The notes under the pieces were generated by a model. The model saw only the letters and a program-made list of their open reading frames with translations. It was not told the DNA's origin and did no database searches. The position numbers and the translations under genes were made by a program. From contig JAHBVG010000003.1 in the NCBI GenBank assembly GCA_019637695.1, positions 62,001-126,000 of the forward strand: 64,000 nucleotides of DNA, in the 5' to 3' direction. Source of the DNA: Caldilineaceae bacterium (GTDB lineage Bacteria; Chloroflexota; Anaerolineae; Caldilineales; Caldilineaceae). Positions 1 to 8,700 of this stretch are shown piece by piece. Numbering within the stretch: position 1 is the first letter of the stretch; each line of letters begins with the position of its first letter.

Positions 1-133
1 GAAGAGACCCTGTCTGTTCACTTTGCGCTGTCACTTGAAATGCCAGCAAGAGGACGATGCCGTTGTTCAGAATAGGTTCCGCTCCGGCCAACCCGATCCG
101 TACCTGGCCGACCTCGCCTCCGTTGCTGACGAT

Positions 134-517
134 TCACCAGTCATCTACCATCAGGCCAGTTGTTACGCTGCCGAATACAACCATGTCCGCATCGTAGCCG
201 ATGACCAGATCCATACTGTAGATGGCGTTCCCCTGTGGGGTCAAACCAAAGGGGACAACGAGATCCCCACCGATTGAACCCACAACGGTAGATAAGGATA
301 GGATTGCTTCTGCATGGGTGCCTGCAATTATGGGCGTTGGGAGGCTGGGATAGCCTCCCTGTGTGTCTATAATGCCTCTTGCGGTAGACTCAAACACTGT
401 AGCCCCTAACTGTCGAAAGGCATCCCGCACAGTTGATTCTAAGGTATCGCCTTGCTCATAGAGCAAGCGCTGCGGTTGTCTAACCTGCTTGAGTTCTTCT
501 TGGGCTAGTTCATACAC
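134..517 (-). CDS. Hypothetical protein (127 aa), possibly a fragment
   Basis: I do not recognise this gene. It is a 127-residue reading frame with an ATG start, pointing away from the HEPN-type gene that begins 37 bases further on. Its first 45 residues (LLYEQGDTLESTVRDAF and the following LGATVFE) look like an amphipathic helix leading into a strand, as seen near the start of some nuclease-like hypothetical proteins. The rest is glycine- and valine-rich and suggests beta strands. There is no signal peptide or membrane segment. A shorter frame covers part of it on the other strand (23-277), and it may be the remnant of a larger gene. That it is coding at all is only moderately supported. Confidence 0.4.
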   Translation of the reverse strand: MYELAQEELKQVRQPQRLLYEQGDTLESTVRDAFRQLGATVFESTARGIIDTQGGYPSLPTPIIAGTHAEAILSLSTVVGSIGGDLVVPFGLTPQGNAIYSMDLVIGYDADMVVFGSVTTGLMVDDW

Positions 518-554
518 AATGTTTGATGATACTTTACTGTAGTAGGGGGCTACT

Positions 555-1943
555 ATGTCATTAGAGTTTTTGGGCCAGGGTCTAAAAGAAGACGAAATAT
601 TAGATCTTCAGGATGGGAAGTTTGAGATTCATTGCTTGGAGATGATTCTAGAGCAACACACTAGTGATCAACCTAAGATTTACACTGGACCCGGTCTTAT
701 AAGACAGAATTCAGATGGCGAGTTAGTGTTTAGCTTGTATGCAAAAGAATCGATTGACATCTTATTTGTCTTGAAATCATTAGGTGGTGGTGTCCCCGCA
801 GGAAAGATTATTCCAGACGAAAGATACTATAGGCTAAATGCCATCGATTCCAAACAACGCAGATGGGAAAGTAAGCGTGTACTACCGAACACAACCAGCA
901 ATGGACGGCCAGGCACGATATGTACAGGTAACATAAGCGAACTGTCTTTGGTGTGTGAGGGTTTGCCTGCTGAACTTCTCTTCCTTCGGTTTTTGGAAAC
1001 CTTCCAACTACCCTACAATGCTTTGACAACAACTGAAATCGAAATTGCCGATAAAACAGATAGAAGATCCGCAAGGAATGTCCTACATTTTCTAGCTGTC
1101 GGCCATGAGTTCTATCTACGTGAAGATCATAATACCCTTCTCGTGCAAGTTAAATCAGAACAATCAAAGTTTTCGAAGAGTATCGAAGACCGCATTACTG
1201 AGACACTACAGTTTATGCTTGCAAGACCTCTCGCATGGACGATTATGACCAAGTATACCGAAGGTAAGAAGATGGTTTCTATTCGAAAGCATCGATCTGA
1301 TGTACTACGTCCGCGTTGTCAACCGCCTGTGAGTACTCAAATTGGTGAAGATGCGCCATTCTGCACCCTGTTTGAGAAGTACTTTCAGTACGTTATCTCT
1401 TATCCAGAAGAAGGGAAAATACATCCAATATCGGCCCACATGCGTGCAATTTGTAGGGCAAGCACTGGTTCTATTAATGCTGAGGCATTGACCATTTGCA
1501 CTGCTATTGAAAGCCTTTTGAAGGAAATGCCGGAAGCAACACATGAGCTTACAGATGAGGAAAAAGAATGGATTGGAGAAGTTAGAAACTTCATCCGAAG
1601 TGGACCTACCACGCTCAGCAAAGTTAAAATCCGACTAGAGGGAACACTGGGACTCCTGAGCAATCCTGTACCTCGTGCAGCGCTAAAGGCACTGGAGAGT
1701 AAAGAGGTAGTGACAAAAAATCAGGTGAAATCTTGGAATAATCTTCGTAATGAAGTTGCACATGGAGATACGTTGGCCAGACACACTCTCCAAGAGCTAC
1801 TTAATCTGTGTGATGATGTCTTGACCCTTTTTTACCGTCTGGTGTTCTATAGAATAGGTTATTCAGGTAAGTTCATAGACTACTCTGAATCTGGCTGGCC
1901 TACTAAAGAATTCACCGTTTCGTCATCACAAGATCCCCAATGA
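555..1943 (+). CDS. HEPN-motif protein, possible abortive-infection RNase (ApeA-like)
   Basis: This 462-residue soluble protein has no signal peptide or membrane helix. The clearest motif is RNEVAH at residues 398-403, inside the helix stretch WNNLRNEVAHGD. This is the R-N-x3-H active-site pattern of HEPN ribonucleases. The N-terminal 250 residues are mixed alpha/beta without a motif I can name. The layout of a large N-terminal domain followed by a C-terminal HEPN domain, and the length, recall ApeA-type phage-defence proteins; that assignment is inference. Base composition is clearly more AT-rich than the flanking genes, which fits horizontal transfer. Its neighbours (an hsdR remnant, a recombinase, a type III R-M operon) are defence genes. 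A GGGG-rich stretch precedes the ATG, and a strong hairpin follows the stop. Confidence 0.72.
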   Translation: MSLEFLGQGLKEDEILDLQDGKFEIHCLEMILEQHTSDQPKIYTGPGLIRQNSDGELVFSLYAKESIDILFVLKSLGGGVPAGKIIPDERYYRLNAIDSKQRRWESKRVLPNTTSNGRPGTICTGNISELSLVCEGLPAELLFLRFLETFQLPYNALTTTEIEIADKTDRRSARNVLHFLAVGHEFYLREDHNTLLVQVKSEQSKFSKSIEDRITETLQFMLARPLAWTIMTKYTEGKKMVSIRKHRSDVLRPRCQPPVSTQIGEDAPFCTLFEKYFQYVISYPEEGKIHPISAHMRAICRASTGSINAEALTICTAIESLLKEMPEATHELTDEEKEWIGEVRNFIRSGPTTLSKVKIRLEGTLGLLSNPVPRAALKALESKEVVTKNQVKSWNNLRNEVAHGDTLARHTLQELLNLCDDVLTLFYRLVFYRIGYSGKFIDYSESGWPTKEFTVSSSQDPQ

Positions 1944-1950
1944 CGACGAA

Positions 1951-1988
1951 ACACAAAGACCCTACTCGCAGCGTTAGGGTCTTTGTGT
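1951..1988. terminator. Hairpin terminator after the HEPN gene
   Basis: Perfect 14-bp stem (arm ACACAAAGACCCTA at 1951-1964, its complement at 1975-1988) with a 10-base loop, starting 8 bases after the HEPN stop codon. It lies between that gene and the oppositely oriented hsdR remnant, so it can serve both strands. There is no long T-run, so intrinsic termination is likely but not certain. Confidence 0.7.
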
Positions 1989-2057
1989 GTACATAGAAAT
2001 TCAAAAAAGCCAGGAAGAGGATACGTTTGGCCTTCTCTCCCACAAGCGCCAGATAAC

Positions 2058-2813
2058 CTAAAATGCGGTGTAGGTCTTGCCTGTGCCGGTCGCCATCTCA
2101 AAGAGGAAGCGATCCTTGTCGTCCTTGACAGCCTGTTGCAAGGCGTGGATAGCCTTCAACTGATAAGGACGCAAGAAACGCAGTTTGTTGGTCTGGATGA
2201 AGCCAGGTCGTTCGGCCTCATTCTTCCACGCCACTTCGGAGGCATAGCCAGGGCGCTGGGTCAGCACCACATAGTCAGCGCCCACATCTTCTTTTATCAA
2301 GCGCTGTAGGTCGGGCGTCACCCGTTGATAGCCCATCACCGAGGTCGGCGTGGGGAAGGTGGTGATGATGTAGGGGTTGCCCCTGTCCAGATCCCAGAAG
2401 TAGTGCAGGTTGCCGTTGGAGAGCATGACAAAGCGACAGTTGAGCGAACGGGCATACTTGCGGGCTTGTTCCTTGCCCACCAGGGGATTTTTGTCCTCGG
2501 CCTTGGCTTCCAACACAATCAGCGGGAAGCCCTTCTCGTTGAGCAGCAGAAAATCAACAAAGCCCTTGCCTGCCTTCTCAAAGTTATCGCCCAAAGCGTC
2601 AAGGTCCGCTGGTTTGAGCTTGACGCTGGGTTCCAGGACGATGTTGGCCGGTCCGCTGACATCGGCAAAGAAACGCCAGCCAGCGGCCTTGAGCAGGTCG
2701 TTGATCTTGATGCGTGCGGTGGCTTCGGATTGTGGCACGGGTGCGATTCCTGTGTCGGTGTTGATTGGTGTGATGCTGGTGGACGGGGGATTGTCCTGTG
2801 GAAAGTATAGCAT
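2058..2813 (-). pseudogene. hsdR: Truncated type I restriction subunit HsdR (N-terminal fragment)
   Basis: The 251 residues match the start of an HsdR/DEAD-type restriction subunit. A short proline-rich head comes first, then an HSDR_N nuclease domain with GFVDFLLL and PLIVLEAKAEDKNP (the D ... E-x-K core of a PD-(D/E)XK nuclease), then RPYQLKAIHAL and the Walker A motif ATGTGKT. The frame stops three residues after the Walker lysine and threonine (GKTYTAF, stop). A functional HsdR needs several hundred more residues for its helicase motor, and no hsdM or hsdS gene is nearby. The nuclease residues are intact, so an isolated nuclease cannot be excluded, but a decayed type I system is the simpler reading. 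Confidence 0.8.
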
Positions 2814-2952
2814 CGGGCGTGGTGGTGGACAAAGAATATGGTATACTACTATCAGTCAGACAGGTATAGCCAATATACCCCCGTCGCTACCCTCATTGTT
2901 ATTGTCTGACCGCTACGTAGTCATCCATAGTCACCTCGAAGTGGAGTATAGC

Positions 2953-4455
2953 ATGTACCCCAAGGCTGGTCTCGCCTTACTCGCTTGCTGTCTGTTACTG
3001 TTCAGCAGTGTTCTGTTTTCTGTTTATGCAGAGGAGACCGACACAGTTTACCTCCCATTCATCACAAATGGTAGCGTGCCAGTGTCTGTTACAACAACTC
3101 CGACTTTGACGGCCACACCTACCATCTTGTCTGCAACACAGACTCCGACGTTGACGGCTACGCCTACCGTTGCGTCTGCAACACAAACAAGCACGGCAAC
3201 ATCTACGGCAACCAGCACACCGTCTCAGACTGTTACTGCTACACCGACAGAAACTGCAACTGCAACTTATACATCCACCCCCACCTCAACGCAAACAGCT
3301 ACTCCTACAGCGACTGCTACGCCTAGATGTCCATATACCTGGAGTATCCCCGAATCTTTAGAAGAAGATACGGATGAGGTAGCAATAAGCCTTCAAAGTG
3401 TCGTTTTGGATTCTGAAGGCAATTTACATCTTCTTTACGCTACAGGCCCATTTGAAGGTGAAGATTATGAAATCCGCTATATATCACTTTCCTCAAATGG
3501 TATGGGATGGAGTAAACCTACCACATTGATGAAAGGAAGCGTCAGCACACCAGCGATTGCATTGGACAGTAATGACAGATTAGTTGCCTACTGGCATACT
3601 TTTCAGCCTGAACAAGCTTGGCAACCAGTTGGTATGTTTGCCTATCAGACTGAAAATAAGCAATGGACTGAACCACGGGTTATTCAAACAATATCCGGCG
3701 ATAATATCATGTCTAATCTAGCAGAATATATGCCAACCATAGCAGTAGATGGCGAAAATACTGTTCATATAGTCTGGCGTGGAAAAGGGCCGGAAGATGC
3801 ATTTCAGAATATCTTCCATACAATGCAATCTGAAGGTGACTATTGGACTCCTAGAAAAAACTTGTCTGAAGCTACTGATTCAAATAGCCAGTTTCATTTT
3901 CCCAGCATTATAACAACGCTAGATGGCAAAATTGGTATCTTCTGGGAGCGGCTTGATAGACCTTACTCTGGTACCTTCTACTCCGAGTTTGATCCCTTGC
4001 TCAACTCCTGGTCATTAACGTCAGTTGGGGCTGGGTTTAGTTACGGATTTTTCGTACCATTAGCAAAAGATGGATTTGGTAATATCTATGCCCTTATCAG
4101 GCACAATTATATTGGATGGTTCGTACGAGCCAGATCATCTTCGGGTGAATGGATCTCCCAGGAGAAACCTACTGAACGTATTTTTATGAATTCATACCCG
4201 TATAGCATGGGTTTTCAGTCCAGTGCTGACGGTACACTTCATGTCGCTTATCTGGACTCTTATTATTGTTTACCCCCGAATGCTGAAGCATGGGAGCCAG
4301 GTCAACCAGTAATAGAGACTGACAATCTTCCTTTTAGTGAAGGAATTTACCCTAATCTTCTAGTGGATCAAGAAGGTGGAATTCATATTTTGTGGCGGCT
4401 CAATAGGGGGCTTGTTTATGTAACTACTAATCATCACTACACCATCCGCCCCTAA
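2953..4455 (+). CDS. Secreted beta-propeller-like protein with Thr/Pro linker
   Basis: The start at 2953 is chosen because GGAG lies 6 bases upstream and the product then begins with a signal peptide (MYPKAGLALLACCLLLFSS, about residues 1-26). The upstream extension of the open frame lies opposite hsdR. Right after the signal comes VYLPFITNG, which resembles the C-terminal tags of the secreted proteins at 36-57 kb. A low-complexity Thr/Pro/Ala linker spans about residues 45-125. The remaining 370 residues show repeated units of the type AIALDSNDRLVAYWH and TIAVDGENTVHIVWRG, typical of BNR/sialidase-like propeller blades. The protein is probably displayed on the cell surface; its ligand or substrate is unknown. 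The gene is AT-richer than most of the window. Confidence 0.78.
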   Translation: MYPKAGLALLACCLLLFSSVLFSVYAEETDTVYLPFITNGSVPVSVTTTPTLTATPTILSATQTPTLTATPTVASATQTSTATSTATSTPSQTVTATPTETATATYTSTPTSTQTATPTATATPRCPYTWSIPESLEEDTDEVAISLQSVVLDSEGNLHLLYATGPFEGEDYEIRYISLSSNGMGWSKPTTLMKGSVSTPAIALDSNDRLVAYWHTFQPEQAWQPVGMFAYQTENKQWTEPRVIQTISGDNIMSNLAEYMPTIAVDGENTVHIVWRGKGPEDAFQNIFHTMQSEGDYWTPRKNLSEATDSNSQFHFPSIITTLDGKIGIFWERLDRPYSGTFYSEFDPLLNSWSLTSVGAGFSYGFFVPLAKDGFGNIYALIRHNYIGWFVRARSSSGEWISQEKPTERIFMNSYPYSMGFQSSADGTLHVAYLDSYYCLPPNAEAWEPGQPVIETDNLPFSEGIYPNLLVDQEGGIHILWRLNRGLVYVTTNHHYTIRP

Positions 4456-4515
4456 TACCGTTTATACAATGTTAGTTCCCTCCCCATTTTTATCGGTATA
4501 TTAAAAGGCTTAGAA

Positions 4516-4553
4516 AGAGAGCGATAGCAATAAATCCATTGCCATCGCTCTCT
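4516..4553. terminator. Bidirectional hairpin terminator
   Basis: Arms AGAGAGCGATAGCAA (4516-4530) and TTGCCATCGCTCTCT (4539-4553) pair with a single mismatch, and TGTTGTTTT follows. The hairpin sits between the convergent secreted-protein gene and the recombinase gene. Confidence 0.75.
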
Positions 4554-4563
4554 TGTTGTTTTC

Positions 4564-5505
4564 CTACAACAACGTATCCGCTGGCGAGTGTTGGGCGTGG
4601 ACTTCGCCCAGGTCTTCCTTGATCTGCTTCAGATAGCGTGTCAGCACGGGTAAGCTACCATGCCCCATCATGCGGCTCAATGAAACGAGATCCGCTCCGT
4701 TGCGCAGCATGGTGAGTGCAAAGCTACGCCGGAAGCTGTGCAATGTTGGCGCTGTGACGCCTGCCTGCTTTGCCCTTCTCCTCACAATGTCCCTCAACCC
4801 CTCATACTGAAGTCGAGTCCGTTCCCCATCCTGGTGGTGGGCTACCCATAGTGGGCGTGTGGGTTCGTCCTCTTGGCGAGTGCGCAGATAGGCAGCAATC
4901 GCTTTACGGGCCTGTCGTCCGACGAAGACGAAGCGCCCCTTGCGGTTCTTGGTCTTGTGCAGGGTGATGCTGCCATCGTTCAGGTTCACATCGGCCATGT
5001 TGAGGGATACCATTTCACTGGCTCTGAGTCCTGTGTCGAGCAGCGTCAAGAGGATGGCCTTGTCCCGTAGGCCGAGGTCGCTCTTGTCACAGGTTGCCAG
5101 CAGTGCGTTGACCGTCTCTGTGCTGACTGGATCGAGCAGGTCTTGGTCTACCTTGGGGCTGCGCATCTTTTCCAGCGGGTTGCGGTCAATGGCGTCTTCT
5201 CGGACCAGGAAACGCACAAAGGCACGCACGGCACGCCAGTAGGCATGGACACCGCCTGACTCACGGCTTTCCCCTAGATGGACGAGGAATGAGCGCAGGT
5301 GTCTGGCGGTAATCTGGGCTGGGTCGGTGACACCCTGCTCTTCCAGGTAGGCCAGGAAAGGCTTGAGCTTCCCCTCATAGAAGCCGATGGTCGCTTCGGA
5401 GCGGTTGGCTGCACGCACGTCGAGGATGAAATCTCGTAGCCAGGTATGGAGTTGGTTGGGGGTGACGATTTGTAAAATCCGTCGGGGCTGGTTTTGAGCT
5501 TGCAT
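4564..5505 (-). CDS. Tyrosine recombinase / integrase, XerC/D-like
   Basis: This 313-residue protein has the two-domain plan of tyrosine recombinases. An N-terminal SAM-like core-binding domain (about 20-115) contains EATIGFYEGKLKPFLAYL. The C-terminal catalytic domain shows the first Arg in DTGLRASEM, then HSFRRSF (H-x-x-R), MGHG and the nucleophile Tyr in LTRYLKQI. The start at 5505 is chosen because AGGAGA lies 9 bases upstream. The open frame continues another 61 codons, but those codons read backwards through tRNA-Leu. The size fits XerC/XerD or a small integrase. The gene sits 5' of the tRNA and points away from it, which is not the usual geometry of a tRNA-integrated island, so a housekeeping or integron-like role remains possible. 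Confidence 0.88.
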   Translation of the reverse strand: MQAQNQPRRILQIVTPNQLHTWLRDFILDVRAANRSEATIGFYEGKLKPFLAYLEEQGVTDPAQITARHLRSFLVHLGESRESGGVHAYWRAVRAFVRFLVREDAIDRNPLEKMRSPKVDQDLLDPVSTETVNALLATCDKSDLGLRDKAILLTLLDTGLRASEMVSLNMADVNLNDGSITLHKTKNRKGRFVFVGRQARKAIAAYLRTRQEDEPTRPLWVAHHQDGERTRLQYEGLRDIVRRRAKQAGVTAPTLHSFRRSFALTMLRNGADLVSLSRMMGHGSLPVLTRYLKQIKEDLGEVHAQHSPADTLL

Positions 5506-5588
5506 GTTGGATTCTCCTAAATGGCGCTGGGGAATACAACATATAGTGCTATCTATTTGATTGTTCACTATATCTAGTGGGTGTCTTT

Positions 5589-5672
5589 GGGTCGGTGGCG
5601 GAATGGCAGACGCAACGGACTTAAAATCCGTCGGGGAAACCCGTGTGGGTTCGACTCCCACCCGACCTACCA
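5589..5672 (+). tRNA. tRNA-Leu (anticodon TAA), CCA encoded
   Basis: The cloverleaf can be folded by hand. Acceptor arms are GGGTCGG (5589-5595) and CCGACCT (5662-5668), with a G-U pair at the first position. The anticodon stem is ACGGA/TCCGT with loop CTTAAAA, giving anticodon TAA. A variable arm suits a class II leucine tRNA. The T-arm is GTGGG/CCCAC with loop TTCGACT, followed by discriminator A and an encoded CCA. The length is 84 nt. No second copy of its 3' end was found in the window, so there is no direct evidence of an integrated element bounded by it. Confidence 0.93.
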
Positions 5673-5786
5673 ATCGTAGATGATCCACATATCCATAGTC
5701 TGCCTCGTCAGCAACGGACCATCATCGCCTTCCTCACAAGCTGACTGGCCCCACTGCCTATCCATATGCGGAAAGGGTCTGGCCCT

Positions 5787-8700
5787 ATGCCCTCCCTCGA
5801 CATCAACATGCTGCGCCAGGTGAGCGGCGTGGGCGCTTCCACCATTCGCAACCTTGTCGCCGCGGGTTACGCGTCGCTGGATGATCTCAAACCCGCCAGC
5901 GTGGAGCAACTCTCCGCCATCAGCGGCATCGGCGCGGGGACGGCCCAGGCCATTCGCGACTTTCTCGACAGGCTGGGCGAGGGCGGGGATCGCGTGCGGG
6001 TCTACCGCTACGACGAGAAGCGCAAGAACATCCCTTCGGCGGAACTGGCGGCGCAGGGACGGGTGCAGGAGCAGCCCAAGAGCCGCTACAGCTATGACCC
6101 GCACCTGCCGCCCACGCTGCGCTTTGCCGCCGACGGTTCCCCCGACCGCCTGCCCGACCTGTTGGAAACAGCCAAACAGCGCAAGTTGACCGACGACGAG
6201 GCCCGTTTGCTGGCCGACAGGTTGCGCAACCAGCAGCCCTGGCTGGAGTGGAGCGGCAAACGGGAGAAAAGTTGGTTCGACGTGGACCCGGTGGCGCTGC
6301 ACATCCACGAGCGCATCTCTGCCGAGGCGATTGTGCGATTGGCCCAACGCCAACCGTTGCAACGCTCGCTCTTTGCCGACCCCGAACTGCCCTACCAACA
6401 GGAAGTGGATTTTTACAAACACGATGTGGATTGGGCCAACCGGCTGATCTTGGGCGACTCGTTGACGGTGATGACCAGCCTGGCCCGCCGCGAGGATCTG
6501 GCCGGCAAGGTGCAGATGATCTACATCGACCCGCCCTACGGCATCAAATTTGCCTCGAACTTTCAGCCCTTTGTCAACAACCGCGAGGTGAAGGACCGCG
6601 ACCAGGACCTGACCCGCCAGCCGGAGCAGGTGAAGGCGTACCGGGATACGTGGACGCTGGGCATCCACTCGTACCTGGCCTATCTGCGCGACCGGCTGAT
6701 GGCGGCCAAAGAATTGCTCAAGCCGGAGGGCAGCATCTTTGTGCAGATTTCCGATGAGAACGTGCATCGGGTGCGGATGCTGTTAGATGAGGTGTTTGGG
6801 AACGAAAACTTTATTGCGTTGATTCCCTTTGTAACAACCAGCAGCCAGACTAGCTCTCTCTTGCCAAGCACTTCTGACTTTTTGATATGGTATGCACGAA
6901 ATCGCACAAGCATTAAATATCGACAGATCTACCTTGAAAAGGTTGCGGGTGAAACAGGCGGTTCAAAATATACGAGTACAGAGTTGGCTACAGGTGAACG
7001 ACTACCGCTAGGATTAGCAGAGGACCAGTATGAGAGGGCAAGATTGGAAAAAAGTAGAATCTTTCGCCCCAGTCCATTGGTTTCACAAAGTGGCGGAGAG
7101 TCAAGCCGCTTCCCCGTTCAAGTTTATGGGCAAGCATATGTACCAAGAACTGGTTTTTGGAAAACAAACAAAGAGGGATTCAAACGCCTCATTGATTCCA
7201 ACCGAATCGTAATAGAAGGTCGTTCACTTGCCTACGTTCGCTTTTTAGATGACTTTGCCGTGTATCCACTAAATAACTTGTGGGAGGACACATGGGGAGT
7301 ACAAAGCAGAAGCGATCCTAAAGTCTATGTAGTACAGACTGCAACGAAGATTATTGAGCGTTGTATGCTTATGACCACAGACCCCGGCGATCTGGTCCTC
7401 GACCCGACGTGCGGCAGCGGCACCACGGCCTACGTGGCCGAACAGTGGGGACGGCGCTGGATCACCATCGACACCAGCCGTGTGGCCGTGGCGTTGGCCC
7501 GGCAGCGGCTGCTCACTTCCAAATTCGACTACTACGAAAAGGAAGATCCCAGCCGTCCTCTGCACCCTGAGACCAATAAGTTTCTCTACGAGAGCGTGCC
7601 CCACATTATGCTCAGCACCATCGCCCAGTGCGCCGCCCTCGATCCCATCTTCGCTCGCTGGGAACCCGTCCTGGCCGAAAAGCTGGAACGCCTCAACCTG
7701 GCCCTTTCCACTGTGACGCCGGAAATACGCACGATCTTGCAGCGCAAATTGGCCGCCAAAGAAAAGGCCGAGGGCAGGCGTTCCATCACCGACGCCGATA
7801 CCCGCCGTTGGATTTTGCCATCCGTAGGGGTGGACCCCCGTGTCCACCCGCAGACCCCCACCGGCGACGTAGGGGTGGCCCCCCGTGTCCACCCGCAGAC
7901 CCCCACCGGCGACGTAGGGGTGGACCCCCGTGTCCACCCGCAGACCCCCACCGGCGACGTAGGGGTGGACCCCCGTGTCCACCCGAATCCCTTGTGGGTG
8001 GACCCCCGTGTCCACCCGCAAGGGCAGGCACAGGGGCCTGCCCCTACGGGCGGATGGCAGGAATGGGAAGTCCCCTTTGACACGGACCCCGATTGGCCGC
8101 AAGCGTTACAAGATGCGCTGACCGATTACCGCCAGGCGTGGCGACAGAAGATGGACGAGGTCAACGCCACGATTGCCGCCAGCGCGCCCCAGGAAACGCT
8201 GGTGGATCGTCCACGCGTCGTCAAAAACGTGGTGCGCGTCAGCGGTCCCTTCACCGTGGAAGGGGTGCAGCCCGCCGAGGAGAATCTGGATTGGACCGAT
8301 TCCCCCATCGGCGGCGCGCCGGAACCCCCCGTAGGGGCGGACCCCCGTGTCCGCCCGGATTCACATACCCGCCCGGATGCCAGTGTCCGCCCGGATTCAC
8401 ATACCCGCCCGGATGCCAGTGTCCGCCCGCAAGGGCAGGCACAGGGGCCTGCCCCTACGGGGGATGGGTTGGACCCGACCAACGCCGAAGCCTATTTCGA
8501 CCAGATGATCCGGCTGCTCAAGGAGAGCGGCATCCGCTTTTTGGGCAACAAACAGGTGAGCATCGACCAGTTGCAAGCCTACAGCGGCAGCGTCTATCTG
8601 CACGCCGAAGGCGAGTGGAACCCGCAGGAAGAGAAAACGCCTCGACGGCTGGCGGTCTCGTTTGGTCCGCAGTATGGTCCGCTGACGGCATTACAGGCAG

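Noticed and set aside
23-277. 84-codon plus-strand frame at the left edge
   Set aside because: Overlaps the better-looking minus-strand frame and shows no family features.
2365-2390. GTAGGGG...CCCCTG resembling a REP head within the hsdR fragment
   Set aside because: Only a short match, and it is explained by the conserved protein sequence DRGNPYI; no inverted partner.
2410-2952. Upstream extension of the secreted propeller gene
   Set aside because: It lies opposite the hsdR fragment, lacks a ribosome site and would place the signal peptide 180 residues inside the protein.
5506-5688. N-terminal extension of the recombinase frame (61 codons)
   Set aside because: It reads backwards through tRNA-Leu and gives the well-known artefact VEPTRVSPTDFKSV; a good ribosome site (AGGAGA) supports the start at 5505.
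5667-6767. 366-codon frame opposite mod
   Set aside because: Antisense shadow of a high-GC gene; the plus-strand product has clear HhH and DPPY motifs.
7824-8051. CRISPR-like impression of the 45-bp tandem array
   Set aside because: The repeats are contiguous without unique spacers, are in frame inside mod, and show REP-type hairpins; no cas gene is present.
7269-8102. Minus-strand frames across the REP arrays (RVDTGVHPYVAGGG-type repeats)
   Set aside because: The palindromes keep all frames open, so repeated peptides appear on both strands; only the plus strand joins to conserved domains.
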